From CAWDMN01 sp963803155 (lineage in GTDB: Bacteria > Acidobacteriota > Terriglobia > Versatilivoradales > Versatilivoraceae): a stretch of 5,249 nt of DNA. How positions within the stretch are numbered: the first letter of the stretch is position 1; the number at the start of each line of letters is the position of its first letter. Where the stretch lies: positions 1 through 5,249 of the forward strand of contig CAWDMN010000096.1 in the NCBI GenBank assembly GCA_963803155.1, read 5' to 3'. Positions 4,684-5,249 of the stretch are shown here, one piece after another. Below the pieces are notes generated by a model, which worked only from the letters and a program-made list of their open reading frames with translations, had not been told where the DNA came from and did not search any database. Both the position numbers and the translations under genes were made by a program.

Positions 4684-4905
4684 CTAAGCATACTTTCTCA
4701 GAAAAACAATGGGCGCCTCCCTCAAACCTATACTTCTGCATAAGCAAAAGATAAAGAGAGAATGGGTCAGAGCTTGGGGCCCCTGATCTGGGTCGGACCA
4801 AGCAAGATCCTTACTGGAAGCAGGGCGCGGCAGATTTAGCATTATGCCGGCTTTACCCAAGGCGCGGATCGCATCCAGATGATTCACACCGGGCAGCTTT
4901 GTCAT
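4684..4905 (-). pseudogene. hicA: hicA toxin remnant: first ~20 codons only, then unrelated sequence
   Basis: The frame starts with ATG at 4903-4905, two bases after the hicB stop, the usual tight hicB-hicA spacing. Its start, MTKLPGVNHLDAIRALGKAG (4846-4905), is typical of HicA, the small mRNA-cleaving toxin with a dsRNA-binding-like fold. After that the protein continues IMLNLPRPASSKDLAW... to a stop at 4684 and no longer resembles HicA. The expected catalytic histidine segment (a G-K-H-x-x-M type motif), the IP-x-H piece and the AGLT-x-x-x-F end are absent, and I did not find them in the other minus-strand frames down to 4680. This looks like replacement or deletion of the last two thirds, not one frameshift. 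If translated, the 73-residue product would not be an active toxin. Confidence 0.72.
4712..4726 (-). repeat. Right arm of a 15-bp inverted repeat flanking the GYD gene
   Basis: GGCGCCTCCCTCAAA is the reverse complement of 4338-4352 with one mismatch. It lies inside the degenerate part of the hicA frame, 35 bases after the GYD stop. Confidence 0.35.
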
Positions 4906-4907
4906 TT

Positions 4908-5105
4908 TCAGACCGCAACCTCGACTTCGCGCACTTCTGCGTCCCGGATCTGAATCTTCACGGCGTCCAGATACTCTTGAATAGCAATCCCGATATTCTC
5001 CAGCGCCTCCGATTCAGTTTCCCCTTGCGACCAACATCCTGGCAATCCTGGACACGACACGCTGTATCCTTCCTCTGACTTGACTAATACGACCTTATAT
5101 TTCAT
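4908..5105 (-). CDS. hicB: HicB-family antitoxin (type II toxin-antitoxin)
   Basis: The 65-residue protein is a short HicB-like antitoxin. It begins MKYKVVLVKSEEGYSVSCPG, continues LPGCWSQGETESEALENI, and ends with IAIQEYLDAV and an acidic EVREVEVAV tail. The conserved pattern is a beta-strand, then G-x-x-V-x-CPxLPGCxSQG, then an E-A-x-x-N helix, forming a partial RNase H-like fold. HicB neutralises HicA by direct binding and often represses its own operon. This short form lacks an obvious DNA-binding C-terminal domain. The start is supported by AGGAG five bases upstream and a TATAAT -10 box. The gene is followed two bases later by a truncated hicA, so it appears to be an antitoxin without its partner. 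It could be kept for neutralising another HicA in the genome or simply be drifting. Confidence 0.9.
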   Translation of the reverse strand: MKYKVVLVKSEEGYSVSCPGLPGCWSQGETESEALENIGIAIQEYLDAVKIQIRDAEVREVEVAV

Positions 5106-5110
5106 GGGAA

Positions 5111-5128
5111 CTCCTGCAGCCCATTATA
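5111..5128 (-). promoter_or_regulatory. hicB -10 box and ribosome site
   Basis: On the minus strand a perfect TATAAT lies at 5123-5128, 17 bases upstream of the hicB ATG, with AGGAG at 5111-5115 five bases before the ATG. The leader would therefore be very short. A clear -35 at normal spacing is not seen: TTGAAA at 5140-5145 is only 11 bases from the -10. The -10 assignment is thus moderate. Confidence 0.5.
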
Positions 5129-5172
5129 CCTCGATTATTTTTCAAGCCAGCTTCCAACGCCGCCGCTCGCCT

Positions 5173-5249
5173 GCCCGTCAGCTGACGGGTCCGGCGCAGC
5201 GGAATGGTTGGATTTAATTTTTCCATCCCGAGTGAAAGGCCAAAAATAT
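5173..5249 (+). repeat. 77-bp dispersed repeat, copy B (reaches the window edge)
   Basis: Same orientation as copy A (4032-4108), with four substitutions and no gaps, beginning with the same 16-base palindrome (5174-5189). The match continues to the last base of the window, so the true repeat may be longer on the right. In copy A the sequence after the equivalent point is ACCTATCGCTATCC. The copy lies just upstream of the divergently placed hicB promoter. Confidence 0.85.

Noticed and set aside
4568..4801. Minus-strand frames opposite the GYD gene as possible continuation of hicA
   Set aside because: Translations in all minus frames lack the HicA catalytic His motif and C-terminal pattern.

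Overview
The window reads as a bacterial chromosomal accessory region rich in repeats. Coding density is low: four complete genes, one gene cut by the left edge and two decayed genes. Four separate kinds of inverted or dispersed repeat fill the gaps. GC content looks moderate (not computed). Tn- or IS-type transposase genes, phage genes, CRISPR arrays, rRNA and tRNA were not seen. The gene families (apiosidase-like/collagen-binding glycoside hydrolase C-terminus, DUF362, exported acetamidase/formamidase, exported nitrilase-superfamily hydrolase, GYD protein, HicB) and the kinds of repeats would fit an environmental bacterium such as Acidobacteriota, Verrucomicrobiota or Planctomycetota. That placement is inference, and no single feature decides the phylum.

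Layout. 1-471 (+): C-terminal part of a putative collagen-binding-domain protein that starts left of the window. 505-900 (-): C-terminal remnant of a DUF362 protein, broken by two frameshifts. 903-1079: a small segment with 13-bp perfect inverted ends around a GCGGAT-repeat hairpin, followed by another hairpin (1087-1120) and a 12-bp direct repeat (1176-1202). 1223-2266 (+): exported acetamidase/formamidase-family protein. 2303-2517 and 2659-2815: two different MITE-like elements, each with perfect terminal inverted repeats and each flanked by TAA. 2882-2958: a REP-like pair of inverted hairpins. 3088-3966 (+): exported carbon-nitrogen hydrolase with an apparently intact Glu-Lys-Cys triad. 4032-4108 and 5173-5249: two copies of a 77-bp direct repeat, the second running into the window edge. 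4383-4676 (+): small GYD-domain protein. 4908-5105 and 4684-4905 (-): HicB-type antitoxin followed by a HicA start that becomes unrelated sequence after about 20 codons.

How the parts fit. The two intact enzymes both cleave C-N (amide-type) bonds and both carry an N-terminal export signal, so a shared role in extracytoplasmic amide use is possible. They are about 820 bp apart with two mobile elements between them, so they are unlikely to be one transcript today. The hicBA pair looks disarmed (toxin lost, antitoxin kept), and the DUF362 gene is dead. I found no convincing undescribed multi-gene system. The most noteworthy content is the set of small non-autonomous elements with clear ends, and the 77-bp repeat.
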